This document shows, one piece after another, positions 1-9,558 of a stretch of DNA of 64,000 nucleotides; position 1 is the stretch's first letter; the number at the start of each line of letters is the position of its first letter. Origin of the DNA: Methylomonas koyamae (GTDB lineage Bacteria; Pseudomonadota; Gammaproteobacteria; Methylococcales; Methylomonadaceae); the NCBI RefSeq assembly GCF_019669905.1, contig NZ_AP019777.1, forward strand, positions 186,001 through 250,000. Reading direction: 5' to 3'. The position numbers and the translations under genes are program-made. The notes below the pieces were generated by a model. The model worked only from the letters and a program-made list of their open reading frames with translations. It was not told the origin of the DNA and searched no databases.

Positions 1-839
1 ATAAGAAATAACCATTGCCGGGGACAAGGATAAACCGTTTCTCCGATTTCCTTCCAGCGGCGATGCGCGTTATAAGGAGAATAGAGTTTGGCGTCGAAAT
101 GTCCCGCAACGGCTTCCGCAACATCGCCGATAACCGCGCGGGACCGTAAGCCGTAGCAGAAAACATATTTTCCGGGACTCAGAGGATATTCCGCCATAAC
201 ATCGGAATAGTCCGATAGCAATATGGTCGGATCGGGAACACTAGGTACCTCCTTATTAATCAAATCCTTAATAATGGCAACCCCGGATTGCTCGCGCACC
301 GAGACGCTATCTAATTTACCGATTAGCGCTGCCAATCCCTCTTTGTATTTAGGATCAATTTCGTTTCTGCCGAAACTAGGCGCATACGAAATGCGGCGCG
401 TAGTTTTACTCGCTGTAGCGAAGTCCAAAAAATAAACCGGATCGATGCCAAAATGCTCAGAGGGATTCCATATTTGATCGCTACCGCAAACCAGTAAATC
501 ATACCCAAGACCGGCATTTTCCAATTCCGTCAACGTTTTATATTCCGGGCCGGATATGCCCAAAAAGTCCCGTCGAAAATTGACAAAATTGTCTTGCATC
601 TTCTTGTTTCCAAACCACTGGCTTTTAAGCTTTGTCAGTTTGAGATAAATGACTTTGATATTCTTCTTTGAAAAAAAATGATCAAACTGTATTGAGCCGC
701 CCGCTTCAATATGATCAGGGTGGTAATTAATAAAATCCGCTTCGCATCCTTGATTCAAAAACCAACGACGAAGAGCATAAGCCTGAAACAATGCCCCATA
801 ATTATCACTAAAATGATATGTCAAAATACCAACCTTCAT
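1..839 (-). CDS. Polysaccharide pyruvyl transferase family protein (3' end cut by window)
   Basis: The first 279 codons of a minus-strand gene; the C-terminus lies beyond base 1, so there is no stop in the window. It starts with ATG at 839 and reads MKVGILTYHFSDNYGALFQA, followed about 120 residues in by the block LLVCGSDQIWNP and later PTILLSDY. This N-terminal layout and the CGSDQIWN block are typical of the polysaccharide pyruvyl transferase family, which adds pyruvate ketals to sugars of cell-surface polymers using phosphoenolpyruvate. It lies 65 bp downstream of the next glycosyltransferase gene in the same direction, so it is probably the distal part of the same exopolysaccharide operon. 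The family also includes members acting on other glycans, so the exact substrate is unknown. Confidence 0.8.
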   Translation of the reverse strand, partial: MKVGILTYHFSDNYGALFQAYALRRWFLNQGCEADFINYHPDHIEAGGSIQFDHFFSKKNIKVIYLKLTKLKSQWFGNKKMQDNFVNFRRDFLGISGPEYKTLTELENAGLGYDLLVCGSDQIWNPSEHFGIDPVYFLDFATASKTTRRISYAPSFGRNEIDPKYKEGLAALIGKLDSVSVREQSGVAIIKDLINKEVPSVPDPTILLSDYSDVMAEYPLSPGKYVFCYGLRSRAVIGDVAEAVAGHFDAKLYSPYNAHRRWKEIGETVYPCPRQWLFL

Positions 840-904
840 AATCATCCCTTACATGCAAAATAAATCTAAGAATCGCTTTATCGGCCTAAAAATCGAGAAT
901 TGAT

Positions 905-2050
905 CTAGCCGGATAAAACATCCAATAAACTGTTGGCGGCTTTATTGATTTCAAAGCGTTCCATAAAGCAACGCCTAGCATTGGCTCGCAGCGCTGCTTT
1001 ATCGGATTCGGCCATTGACGACCAACCTGCCAGTAACTGATTGCAACCGGACAAAGTGTCGTCGGCAACAAGGCCGGCCCCATCTTGATCGATCTCGTAC
1101 CAAATATTGACTTTGTTACTAATTAAGACCGGCAGCCCGCAAGAGAGCGACTCGGCCACCACTATGCCGAAATTTTCCTGGTGCGAAGGCAATATAAATG
1201 CGTCAGCGGCCGCGTAAGCTCCCCATTTCAGATCGCCACTTAACATCCCGGTCCAAGTAATATTATCCGCAACTCCCAATTCTACCGCCTGCTGTTCCAG
1301 CGATTTCTGCCAACCGATTTGGTCCGGACCGGCGATGACCAACTCGAACGCGGGATTTTCTCGGTGACTCGATGCGTAAGATTCAATCAGCATATCCAAC
1401 CCTTTTTTGGGATGAATACGGCTCAGATACAACAAGAATTTTTTGTTTTCAAGCCGCGGAAATCGATTTAAAAACAATGCGCGCTGCTCGGCTAAATCCC
1501 CTGTATGACCCGCGGTACCAAAATTAACTACCTGCTCATTTGCCTTATAGGGCCGAAACGACTGTCTCGCTAAGACCTTTTCCTCTTCACAGGTAAACAA
1601 AACTTTTTTCGCATCGCGAATGACCGGATACTCGCCCCAGAGCCAATACAAATATTTTTTTAAATGCTTTAACGGATACTGGCGCTTAAACCAAGGGTCC
1701 AACATGCCGTGAGAAAATAGATAATAAGGCTTACGCAATTGGTTTAGAACGCTGTGTGCAGCAAAGCTATGGTATTGCCAGAGGCCGTGAATAATTACCG
1801 CGTCGTAATCCGAAACGTTGGCTTTCAACCAAGGCTTAAGATTTTTGCAGTAGCCATAAATCCCTAATTTTGGCCCCAGTGGGTAAACGGTAAAAGGAAA
1901 ATCAGCTAAATAGGAAGCAGACGGTAAATCCAAGCTTACAATTTCGACACCGTGCCCTTGTCTAACCATCGCATCCGAAAGCTGCCTTACGGCTTCTATA
2001 GGTCCGCCGCTTTCTGGGTTCACCGAGCTGATAACATGAAGAATCTTCAC
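905..2050 (-). CDS. Glycosyltransferase family 4 protein
   Basis: 381 residues with a GT-B fold layout. The N-terminal half begins KILHVISSVNPESGGPIEAV, the usual glycine-rich acceptor-side loop of GT4 enzymes. The C-terminal half has KFLLYLSRIHPKKGLDMLI (near residue 215) and ILPSHQENFGIVVAESLSCG (near residue 310), with the E-x7-E nucleotide-sugar site of retaining GT4 transferases. It would add a sugar to the lipid-linked repeat unit on the cytoplasmic face of the inner membrane. Its start overlaps the stop of the upstream GT4 gene by 4 bases (ATGA), indicating translational coupling. Donor and acceptor sugars cannot be read from sequence. Confidence 0.88.
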   Translation of the reverse strand: MKILHVISSVNPESGGPIEAVRQLSDAMVRQGHGVEIVSLDLPSASYLADFPFTVYPLGPKLGIYGYCKNLKPWLKANVSDYDAVIIHGLWQYHSFAAHSVLNQLRKPYYLFSHGMLDPWFKRQYPLKHLKKYLYWLWGEYPVIRDAKKVLFTCEEEKVLARQSFRPYKANEQVVNFGTAGHTGDLAEQRALFLNRFPRLENKKFLLYLSRIHPKKGLDMLIESYASSHRENPAFELVIAGPDQIGWQKSLEQQAVELGVADNITWTGMLSGDLKWGAYAAADAFILPSHQENFGIVVAESLSCGLPVLISNKVNIWYEIDQDGAGLVADDTLSGCNQLLAGWSSMAESDKAALRANARRCFMERFEINKAANSLLDVLSG

Positions 2051-3195
2051 GACGCCGCTGCCTCCGTTTCGATTATTGAACGGTATAAAGCAAGGTAACC
2101 GGCAATCATTTTTTCCGTGGTAAATCGTTCAACATTTGATGCCATTTCAGCTTTAACTGTGTTCGTCAGCTCCGGATTATTCAGCGCCTCAAGTATTGTG
2201 GCGGCAGTTTGCTGGTACGATTCAGGATCGATGTAAATTGACGCGTTACCCCCCACTTCCGTCATAGGTTCTCGATTACTGGTAAATACCAACGTACCGC
2301 ACGCCTGGGCTTCCAGAATTGGCCAACCAAAACCCTCGTATAGCGACGGAAAAACAAATGCCTCTGCTAGAGAATACAGCGCACCTAGCTCTTCAGTAGA
2401 GACGTCTGCAGCTTGTATTACCCTATCCGCCAAATCATATTCCTGAACCAAGGCTTTTAATTCGTCATTAAATGGCTTGCCTGCCATAACCAATTTCAAA
2501 TCAGTATCAGGCTGCTGAGCGACTATTTGTCCAAATATTGCCAACATACCCTTTCTATTTTTGTACCACTGATTTCCTCCAACATGTAGAAGGAATTGCA
2601 TGTTTTCAGAAATCCCATGCTTTCTCAATACTTCAAGGGCCTCACCGCGGGCAACCGGTTTAAAAGGATAATTGAGCCCGTTATAGACGACACTGACTTG
2701 CGCTGAAGACGGTTCGATCAAGCGCAAAAGATCTTGCTTAGTGGCATTAGAAACCGCAGCAATGTTTCTAGCATTTTTCAAACTTTTTAGAATCCATTTC
2801 TGCTGTAATTGGCCAGTTTTACTAATATTTTTATTATGATGAAACTCCCCAAAAGCCGATCTAGTTGCCATCATATCGTGACACGTAATCAAATATCGAC
2901 CATGATCAAAATATTTGGTGTACATGGCGTTGGAATGATCGCAGATGTGGATTAAATCAGCTGATTTCGAAAGCCTGATTAGCATCAATGGAAACACAAA
3001 ATATTTATCAATATAGCCCAGCCATTTGGATAGGCCGTTTGTTGTGGAATCAGACCAATATCCCAAGATAGGTTTTGGTTTGCATACACTTACATCCACG
3101 CCCAATCGTAACAATTCCTGATAAAGACAGGCGCAAAACTTCTGCATACTAAACTGATGATCTTTATCGTAGTTACCTATAAGCAAAACTTTCAT
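2047..3195 (-). CDS. Glycosyltransferase family 4 protein
   Basis: 382 residues, a second GT-B retaining glycosyltransferase. N-terminal segment KVLLIGNYDKDHQFSMQKF, then FLLHVGGNQWYKNRKGML near residue 200 and FPSLYEGFGWPILEAQACG near residue 290, the canonical GT4 donor-binding block with the E-x7-E pair. It overlaps the downstream GT4 gene by 4 bases and follows the GT2 gene after about 100 bp. It probably assembles the same polysaccharide repeat unit. It is clearly distinct from its neighbour, so this is not a recent tandem duplication. Confidence 0.88.
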   Translation of the reverse strand: MKVLLIGNYDKDHQFSMQKFCACLYQELLRLGVDVSVCKPKPILGYWSDSTTNGLSKWLGYIDKYFVFPLMLIRLSKSADLIHICDHSNAMYTKYFDHGRYLITCHDMMATRSAFGEFHHNKNISKTGQLQQKWILKSLKNARNIAAVSNATKQDLLRLIEPSSAQVSVVYNGLNYPFKPVARGEALEVLRKHGISENMQFLLHVGGNQWYKNRKGMLAIFGQIVAQQPDTDLKLVMAGKPFNDELKALVQEYDLADRVIQAADVSTEELGALYSLAEAFVFPSLYEGFGWPILEAQACGTLVFTSNREPMTEVGGNASIYIDPESYQQTAATILEALNNPELTNTVKAEMASNVERFTTEKMIAGYLALYRSIIETEAAAS

Positions 3196-3299
3196 TAAAA
3201 TCCTCTATTAATCAACACCTAGAACACACAAACTAACTCCGTAATCACGAGAATTAAACGAAAGCTCTTATAGGCTACAAGCCGACACCTCTAAGGTAA

Positions 3300-4271
3300 T
3301 CATAAAACTTTTGCTGGTAAACCTGGAGGCTCGAGCTTGAAATTACTAGCCATTCGCAAGCCATCGAAAAACCCAGACCAACCACCTAACAACATACCTG
3401 GCAAGCTAGATGGTCTTTTTGCAAGACTGTGACAAATAAAATATAACCCAGGGCAATAACGCTGACCTACAAAAAAATGATAAAAAATATATTTAAGCTT
3501 AGTCATATTTGACGCGTAGGCCAACTCAACCGCTGTAACATTAAAAGCGTTCTCGTAACATTTCAATCTACCCCAATTTCCTCTCCCATGATCATGTTGA
3601 ATCGCTGGAAAATGGTCCACCATCGCCTTTGGATCAAGCACAATTCGCCATCCATGGTGCCTCAAATTAAGACAAAACCAGAGTTCATTGGCTACCTGCG
3701 CGCCTTTACCTTTTAAACGTACGTCAAAATGCAAGCTTCCAATTGCGGACCTTCTAACAATCCAGTTACATCCTTTTACTACCACTACATCCCTAGGCTC
3801 ACCAACGACACGATGGTGATTGCCAATAACAATACCCCAATAATTAAAATAGGCAGCCTTATCGACCTCATTCTGTGGAAGAACCCCGCCATCATGCAGA
3901 AGATCACGACCCCCAGCTGCGCCTACATTTTTGGCATCAAAATGACGCAACAGTCGAACTAGCCAATCAACTTTCGGAACCGCATCATCATCAAGGAATG
4001 CAATGAAATCAGAACTTGCTACTGCCAGGCCAGCATTTTGCGCAGCGACTTGCCCGGTCACAAATACGCTAACTGGCTTTAAGTTCGGATATTCCAACTT
4101 CGCAAAATTGTTTAGCCATGTTGCAGTTTCTGGGTCGTCCTCAGGCCTATGCACTACAACAACCTCTTCTGGAACGATCTCCATATCGTAGATGCCTTTG
4201 ATACATTTCTTCAAAATATCTAATCTTTTAAACGTCGGCACTACAATTGAAACAGTTTGTTTTTTGACCAT
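3300..4271 (-). CDS. Glycosyltransferase family 2 protein
   Basis: 323 residues from ATG at 4271, where the protein begins MVKKQTVSIVVPTFKR and a purine-rich GGAG lies 9 bases upstream. An ATG 30 bases earlier (4301) is in frame but has no visible ribosome site. Family GT2 features: IVVPTFKR at the N-terminus, the DDDA metal-binding (DXD) block in FIAFLDDDAVPKVDWL near residue 95, and a later ELWFCLNLRHHGWR acceptor-side segment. Inverting GT-A enzymes of this kind add single sugars to undecaprenyl-linked intermediates. Base composition is more AT-rich than the housekeeping genes to the right. Confidence 0.86.
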   Translation of the reverse strand: MVKKQTVSIVVPTFKRLDILKKCIKGIYDMEIVPEEVVVVHRPEDDPETATWLNNFAKLEYPNLKPVSVFVTGQVAAQNAGLAVASSDFIAFLDDDAVPKVDWLVRLLRHFDAKNVGAAGGRDLLHDGGVLPQNEVDKAAYFNYWGIVIGNHHRVVGEPRDVVVVKGCNWIVRRSAIGSLHFDVRLKGKGAQVANELWFCLNLRHHGWRIVLDPKAMVDHFPAIQHDHGRGNWGRLKCYENAFNVTAVELAYASNMTKLKYIFYHFFVGQRYCPGLYFICHSLAKRPSSLPGMLLGGWSGFFDGLRMASNFKLEPPGLPAKVL

Positions 4272-4399
4272 TTCTCCTTTCTCCAAGTGTTGTTTAGCCA
4301 TGAAACTATAATATGAAGTCGAGCAAAAATGTAGCGCTTCAAAATTGTATTAAGCAATGCCAATAATTAAACGGCACGATAATTAAAAAAATATTATTT

Positions 4400-5650
4400 T
4401 TACTTCTCCGGTTCACGCAGAAGCTCTCCTCTCAATCGTGCAGCAATCAACTCGACAATTAACGCAACCATCAGCCCGATTGGAAATCCGGCTTGAAACC
4501 ATAGTAAATGGTCGAGACGTTTCATATCCAAATACAAGGGAACGATTGCGCACCAAGCAATAAAAACCGGTACCTGAAGCCATGCCCAATAATTCCATCC
4601 CTTGTTGGCAACTAGCTGCCACGAATTTGCAATCGCAGCACTAAATGCCGAGCCAATTGAAAAAATAAATACTTCATAAGTTAGTTCAGAATAATTTGGA
4701 CCTATTAAGAACAATAGAACTGCTGGGTACCAATAGGCTACCAAAACAAGTACCAGTCCTGGGGCTCCACCAAATATCGACCACAACAGCCAATTTCTAA
4801 ATACATTTTGTCTTTGCGCGCTAAACCGTGGGACTGCAAATGCATTAGTGACTGCTTGTACAGGCAATAACAATTGCCCGATCCTACTAAGAGCGCCTAC
4901 ATAGGCTGTTTGATTTGGACTTCCAGCCCAAGCCAAAATTAATAAGACAACTTGGGATTGAAAAACAAAAAAAACTTCCAACGGCAATTGACGGCGACTA
5001 ACGCGTCTAATTTCTCGCCTATCATTTAAGCAACATTCGATATTATCTGTAGGCAATTCTAGGCGCAGCCAGCGCAGAATGAAAGGCACCCTTAACCCCG
5101 CTGCTAAGACATTTATCAAAATTACGGGCACCGGCTGCAAAACAGAATATATTTTTAATAAAAAAATACCTATAAGTCTTAATATAGATAAGAATGTATC
5201 TAGTGTTTGAATTGTTGGCGCAAGTTTGGCAAATAAAAGAATTTGATCTACTACTCGAGTACGCATATCAAATTCCCATTGGATTAGCAATAGGAACAAT
5301 AATAGTGCAATTTGTTCATATGTGGCATGGTTTTTAAAAAGAAGCCAGCCTGCAATAGCTAATATAGCTGGAACTAGAATCAACGAAATTAGCCGCCTTT
5401 CCTTAATTGCTGCCTTCATCGCTTGTGCGGCGCGATTACGATCAGGCCAGACTCTGCCAATAATTGCCGTAAAACCGAAATGAACCCCGCCTTTAGTTAC
5501 TAGATTCATCGCTCCGGTAATAACGATCATTACCGTAAATAATGCGTAATCTTCGACATCCATCCATCGAGCAATTAGTAACCCCGATATCGCTGAAACG
5601 CCTTGAGTAGCTATTGCACCCAAAAAAAACTTAGCAAGTTGCGCCAGCAT
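4400..5650 (-). CDS. Wzx-like polysaccharide flippase
   Basis: 416 residues, almost entirely hydrophobic with roughly 12 membrane segments. The N-terminus (LAKFFLGAIATQGVSAISGLL, then ARWMDVEDYALFTVMIVITG) is typical of the MATE/MOP superfamily polysaccharide exporters, in which an early ARxLG-like turn follows the first helix. Wzx proteins move the undecaprenyl-diphosphate-linked repeat unit from the cytoplasmic to the periplasmic face of the inner membrane. Position between glycosyltransferases and a Wzy-like polymerase supports this. Wzx sequences diverge strongly, so the call depends on topology and neighbours as much as on motifs. Confidence 0.75.
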   Translation of the reverse strand: MLAQLAKFFLGAIATQGVSAISGLLIARWMDVEDYALFTVMIVITGAMNLVTKGGVHFGFTAIIGRVWPDRNRAAQAMKAAIKERRLISLILVPAILAIAGWLLFKNHATYEQIALLLFLLLIQWEFDMRTRVVDQILLFAKLAPTIQTLDTFLSILRLIGIFLLKIYSVLQPVPVILINVLAAGLRVPFILRWLRLELPTDNIECCLNDRREIRRVSRRQLPLEVFFVFQSQVVLLILAWAGSPNQTAYVGALSRIGQLLLPVQAVTNAFAVPRFSAQRQNVFRNWLLWSIFGGAPGLVLVLVAYWYPAVLLFLIGPNYSELTYEVFIFSIGSAFSAAIANSWQLVANKGWNYWAWLQVPVFIAWCAIVPLYLDMKRLDHLLWFQAGFPIGLMVALIVELIAARLRGELLREPEK

Positions 5651-5911
5651 AATAGTAAATACCCTTTAACAAAATCAATCAAACAACCCTATATAAGGAC
5701 ACTCAAAATACACGCGCCCAATAATGTTCAGTGCGAAAGTTCGCAATCAATATTCATCATGTACGAATTAACCAGCATATTTGGTCAGCTATAGAAAGAA
5801 TTATATTTATAGAGCCGATCACTCGAAAAAATACCTGTGAACTGCAATATTGGAAAATCACTAAATAAGTTTATAAATCAATCTAGCTAAAGAAATATGA
5901 TAACTAATGCT
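5651..5911. other. AT-rich gap between polymerase and flippase genes
   Basis: About 260 bases between two minus-strand genes. It is AT-rich, with many short A/T runs. I see no convincing reading frame, RNA gene or strong terminator hairpin. A promoter for the flippase and downstream glycosyltransferases could sit here, but no box is clear enough to mark. Confidence 0.4.
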
Positions 5912-7306
5912 TTATTGTTTGCTTCTCTGTCGCCCAATGACGCTCGGGAGTAGATAAGAACCGCTATTTTTCAACTGAACACTTTCTGCGCCATCTTCGT
6001 TCTTACAAGAAGCCATTATCAATCCGACAAAAATCCAGGTATAGCCATTGAGAGTGCCCTGTAATGTTATTTGTCCTATAAAAATGTAAAATCCAATGAA
6101 GCCGATTAATATAATGGGGAGCATGTTCCCATTTCTTTTCACACTCTTAACGCCCATCCGGCTTATATAAAATGTCACCAAAACCCTAAATAAAATATAC
6201 GTAGAGCCAAAAAAAGGCCCAAGCTCTTGAATAATCCTTGACCATTCATCTTCAGCTAAAACATATTGTTGAGCCTTGCCTGTAGCAAGCAAAGCACCGC
6301 CATTAGTACCAATTCCCATGCCATATCCTAAGATTGGACTAGAAAGAACATATCGAACAAATATAATCAAAGGCGCAATTGCACGCATAAAGGGGCTACC
6401 TTCTACGGCCTGGGCACTTTCAAAACGGTATGCAATTGCCTCAAATGAATCCCTAAAAGGCCCAAGAAACATTATGCTTCCTACAACGAACAAAGCAATA
6501 ATAAAAGCGATGCCCCTTATTTTTAGTCTTATGCTATTGCTAATAAACAAACCAAATAATGTAGAGCTTATAATCAAGCCGGTAATGAAAAATGCTGTTC
6601 TGCTTCCCGACAACAGTAATGAGACCAAGCTTGAAATGGTGCAAACGATTAGTAATGGCGTTTTGAGAACGGGATACCTATCTCTTTGAATCCAACTGAA
6701 AACAATCATGGATATAATGCTGCCCACGAACATATACTGCCCTGCGGTAAAAGTAAATGTTCCAGTTGTTCTTACTATTTCGCCCGCAACCAAAAAAACT
6801 TCACCTGAGCCATATCCTGCATTAATGAAGCTATATGGAGGGGATGTAAATTGTACATAAACCAAAATTGATATTGGGATGCTAATATAAAGTGTTCTAC
6901 GAATTAGGTTCATTATGTCTGATGGATAAAATGCCTCCTTAATAACGAATGCCAGAGGCATATAATAGCAGTACATCCTCCAGCCGTACCCCAATACCAA
7001 TGGATTAACATTAAGGGTCGTGAGTTGTATGAACAGCAGCAATATATAAGCTGCAGACAATAAGAAGCCTATTGTTAAAACGATATTTCTACCGAATAGT
7101 CCAGCCCTGAATGCCTTGATGTAAATAAAAAGAACAATAGGGTCTCGCAAAAAGAAAATAACATGGTTGTATTCGGGGAAAAACCATTTTCTCAAGGCCC
7201 CCTCAAAAATCAGTAACCAATAAACTAAAAAAACGTAACTAACTATGCTTTTTCGAGAAAGCTCAGCCCGAAGTCCGCCTGGATAACTATCATTCGCATT
7301 AATCAT
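5912..7306 (-). CDS. Wzy-like O-antigen/exopolysaccharide polymerase
   Basis: 464 residues with about 11 to 12 predicted membrane helices and a larger periplasmic loop in the C-terminal half (roughly residues 300-380) containing RYVLSSPILGYGMGIGTNGG. A G-x-G-x-G segment just after a long loop is common in the Wzy_C/O-antigen ligase superfamily. Such proteins join undecaprenyl-linked repeats in the periplasm or ligate a polymer to an acceptor. Being next to a Wzx-like flippase and glycosyltransferases favours polymerase over WaaL-type ligase, but sequence alone does not separate the two. Codon third positions are AT-rich, unlike the genes after 10.3 kb. Confidence 0.7.
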   Translation of the reverse strand: MINANDSYPGGLRAELSRKSIVSYVFLVYWLLIFEGALRKWFFPEYNHVIFFLRDPIVLFIYIKAFRAGLFGRNIVLTIGFLLSAAYILLLFIQLTTLNVNPLVLGYGWRMYCYYMPLAFVIKEAFYPSDIMNLIRRTLYISIPISILVYVQFTSPPYSFINAGYGSGEVFLVAGEIVRTTGTFTFTAGQYMFVGSIISMIVFSWIQRDRYPVLKTPLLIVCTISSLVSLLLSGSRTAFFITGLIISSTLFGLFISNSIRLKIRGIAFIIALFVVGSIMFLGPFRDSFEAIAYRFESAQAVEGSPFMRAIAPLIIFVRYVLSSPILGYGMGIGTNGGALLATGKAQQYVLAEDEWSRIIQELGPFFGSTYILFRVLVTFYISRMGVKSVKRNGNMLPIILIGFIGFYIFIGQITLQGTLNGYTWIFVGLIMASCKNEDGAESVQLKNSGSYLLPSVIGRQRSKQ

Positions 7307-7349
7307 AAATCAGAAGAAGCTTTAATTCTCGTAATTGAGTTAGCCTTGA

Positions 7350-9422
7350 TTATTTCGTTGAGTTATTTACCGCTATTCCTGAAGAAAACTTCAACTGCCC
7401 AGAGTTGCTTATTTCTGGACTTATAAACACCTGCCCCTTGCTGGATTCCCGTGTTATCTTGGAGTTGTTCGTTAGATTGTCGAATCGGCAGTTATTACAA
7501 AAAGCGTTGTCACCAAAAATCACCGTATTTGGCTTGTTGGTAGAGAAGTATGACCTCAAAAAACCAACCATGGAATTGCTGCTTATACTTGGATCTCCAG
7601 CGTTATCTAGAAAAATACTATTTGCAAAAAAAGTTACATTATTGCTCGACTGATTCAAAATCTTATCATTCCCTTTGAATAGAGAGCTTATAAAGGCATT
7701 AAGGTTGTTCGCCCTTTTTGCAGGCCAATCTATAGCTAAATTATTATCCATAAACCGGCAGCCGTAAAAAACGTTCTTGTCCAAATAATTCATCCCTGCC
7801 TTGTCTCCACCAATATATTTTGCATCTGGTCTTTGCATTATTCCGGTTTTGTTACGAGAAAACTCAACATAGTCAATATAGTTATTATCCCATGCATATA
7901 TTTGCTTAATCTGAATAGCCGCATTAGCCATGTCTCGAATTGCAACATGAGATAATGTAATAAGATTGTATTGAGCTCTATCCCCAGAGCCATCCGGATC
8001 GTGATTTATACCATTACGACCTCCCTGGAGGGTTATATCTGCTAATACAAATTTAATTGGCTTGGTTTTGCCCGAAACATAATCGCCGCCCACAATTACA
8101 TCCATTTCATCAGACTTGGCTCTGATTATTGTTTTATCAATACCTGCACCGATAAGGCCTTGACCATTCTTCAAAACAAGAGGCTTAGAAATATAGTATG
8201 TGCCGGCCTCTAATTCGGCTATTCCATTCTGTTCTATTTGAGCCTGAATTAGTTCTGAAGAATCAGGTTGATTTACCCTAATCGATTTCCACCCAAAGTC
8301 AGCGGGCGATTCAAGGTTTTTAAACTCTGGTGGCGCCCAAATATTATAGATTTGTTTCTCTGTCGCCACGGCGGAATTTAGGGGCTGAGCAGACAAAATA
8401 CTTACAGCATTGGGTTCCGCTAATGATTGGTTTACAAAAAACTCTGGTTTACGGTTGTAAAAAAAGTCAATAACCTGTGTCGATGGATTACTCTTCAACA
8501 ATCCGATGTTCATTGACTTAAAGGTAAAGAGATTTTCAACCCCATTTCCCAATATAATTCCTGGATTTTTACTGGCAGCCATTAAGACTCCCTGTAACAA
8601 AATATTTTTTGCGTCTAAATTAAAAAATTGCCCAGTCCTTTTGGCGTAATCTCCCCCGCTCGCCATAAAAATTGATAAAAAATCGGTGTTATATACATTT
8701 AACATCCCTTTGTGTTGCGCTTTGTTTTCGATATTCCACGATTCACCTTCAATCCCTAAAAATGAGATATCTCGTTGATTTTTTATAATAATGGAATCGC
8801 CTCTTGGAACAAGTATGTTTGTCCAAACAAATAAATTACCTGACGACTGTTTTTTTTCGTCGCCAATTATTTTTATGCCTGGGTAAGCAGCATGAACCAT
8901 CGTCCTAATGAATCGATTACCAACCAAATATCCGCCCCTTGAATTATCAATATCTATTCTTATATTGCTCAGATCGGTAAATAGATTATTAACTAGGGAT
9001 GTGTTGGCGACCTCAATTGTTGTATTAACAATCCGATTTACACAGCTTTCTTTGATGATCCCTAAACCTTCAAATCTTATTTTTTCTGGGCTGACTCCAC
9101 TTAAAATCGCATTATTCGTTCCTTGCGGAATCACTACTTTAGGTATTTTAGTTCCCGCCAATCCATATAGTTCTTGGTTTGATTTAAGCTGAATTGACAC
9201 GGACTTCCGATAATTGCCGCCTGGCTTTAATCGCACGACTCCGTATCGATCCAGTGTTTTTTGTAACTCCATGGCTTGGCTCTCCGGCAAAAAAAACGCA
9301 TCCTTGGGTATCGCGTATTCAGCCAACTTCGCCTCGCAAAGCAACGGGACTGCCGCTACAGATCGGCTAAAAATAACCACGGCAAACAGCAGCCAATATA
9401 GGATTTTTATTTTATTTCCCAT
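7350..9422 (-). CDS. Exported protein with two right-handed beta-helix (pectate-lyase-like) domains
   Basis: 690 residues. An N-terminal signal peptide (KIKILYWLLFAVVIFSRSVA, cleavage after about residue 24) directs it to the periplasm or beyond. Two similar halves follow. Each has a pectate-lyase-superfamily lead-in: VVRLKPGGNYRKSVSIQLKS then LYGLAGTKI in the first, IAELEAGTYYISKPLVLKNG then GLIGAGIDKTIIRA in the second. Asn- and Ile-rich short repeats typical of beta-helix coils come after each. Beta-helix proteins in Wzx/Wzy exopolysaccharide loci are often lyases, hydrolases or epimerases acting on the polymer. I cannot identify catalytic residues, so enzyme class and substrate stay open. 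It is the gene nearest the presumed promoter side of the AT-rich part of the locus. Confidence 0.68.
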   Translation of the reverse strand: MGNKIKILYWLLFAVVIFSRSVAAVPLLCEAKLAEYAIPKDAFFLPESQAMELQKTLDRYGVVRLKPGGNYRKSVSIQLKSNQELYGLAGTKIPKVVIPQGTNNAILSGVSPEKIRFEGLGIIKESCVNRIVNTTIEVANTSLVNNLFTDLSNIRIDIDNSRGGYLVGNRFIRTMVHAAYPGIKIIGDEKKQSSGNLFVWTNILVPRGDSIIIKNQRDISFLGIEGESWNIENKAQHKGMLNVYNTDFLSIFMASGGDYAKRTGQFFNLDAKNILLQGVLMAASKNPGIILGNGVENLFTFKSMNIGLLKSNPSTQVIDFFYNRKPEFFVNQSLAEPNAVSILSAQPLNSAVATEKQIYNIWAPPEFKNLESPADFGWKSIRVNQPDSSELIQAQIEQNGIAELEAGTYYISKPLVLKNGQGLIGAGIDKTIIRAKSDEMDVIVGGDYVSGKTKPIKFVLADITLQGGRNGINHDPDGSGDRAQYNLITLSHVAIRDMANAAIQIKQIYAWDNNYIDYVEFSRNKTGIMQRPDAKYIGGDKAGMNYLDKNVFYGCRFMDNNLAIDWPAKRANNLNAFISSLFKGNDKILNQSSNNVTFFANSIFLDNAGDPSISSNSMVGFLRSYFSTNKPNTVIFGDNAFCNNCRFDNLTNNSKITRESSKGQVFISPEISNSGQLKFSSGIAVNNSTK

Positions 9423-9558
9423 TGCTCCCCCTTACACTTAAAAAGTGAATCGAGTTATAAACATTACCTTTAACGGCTTTTTCGTCCATTTATTTCTCCG
9501 CGCAGATAACGGTCCGCGCTTCTCCTAAATCGTGACGCCCCTTTTGGGCGCTCCCAAT

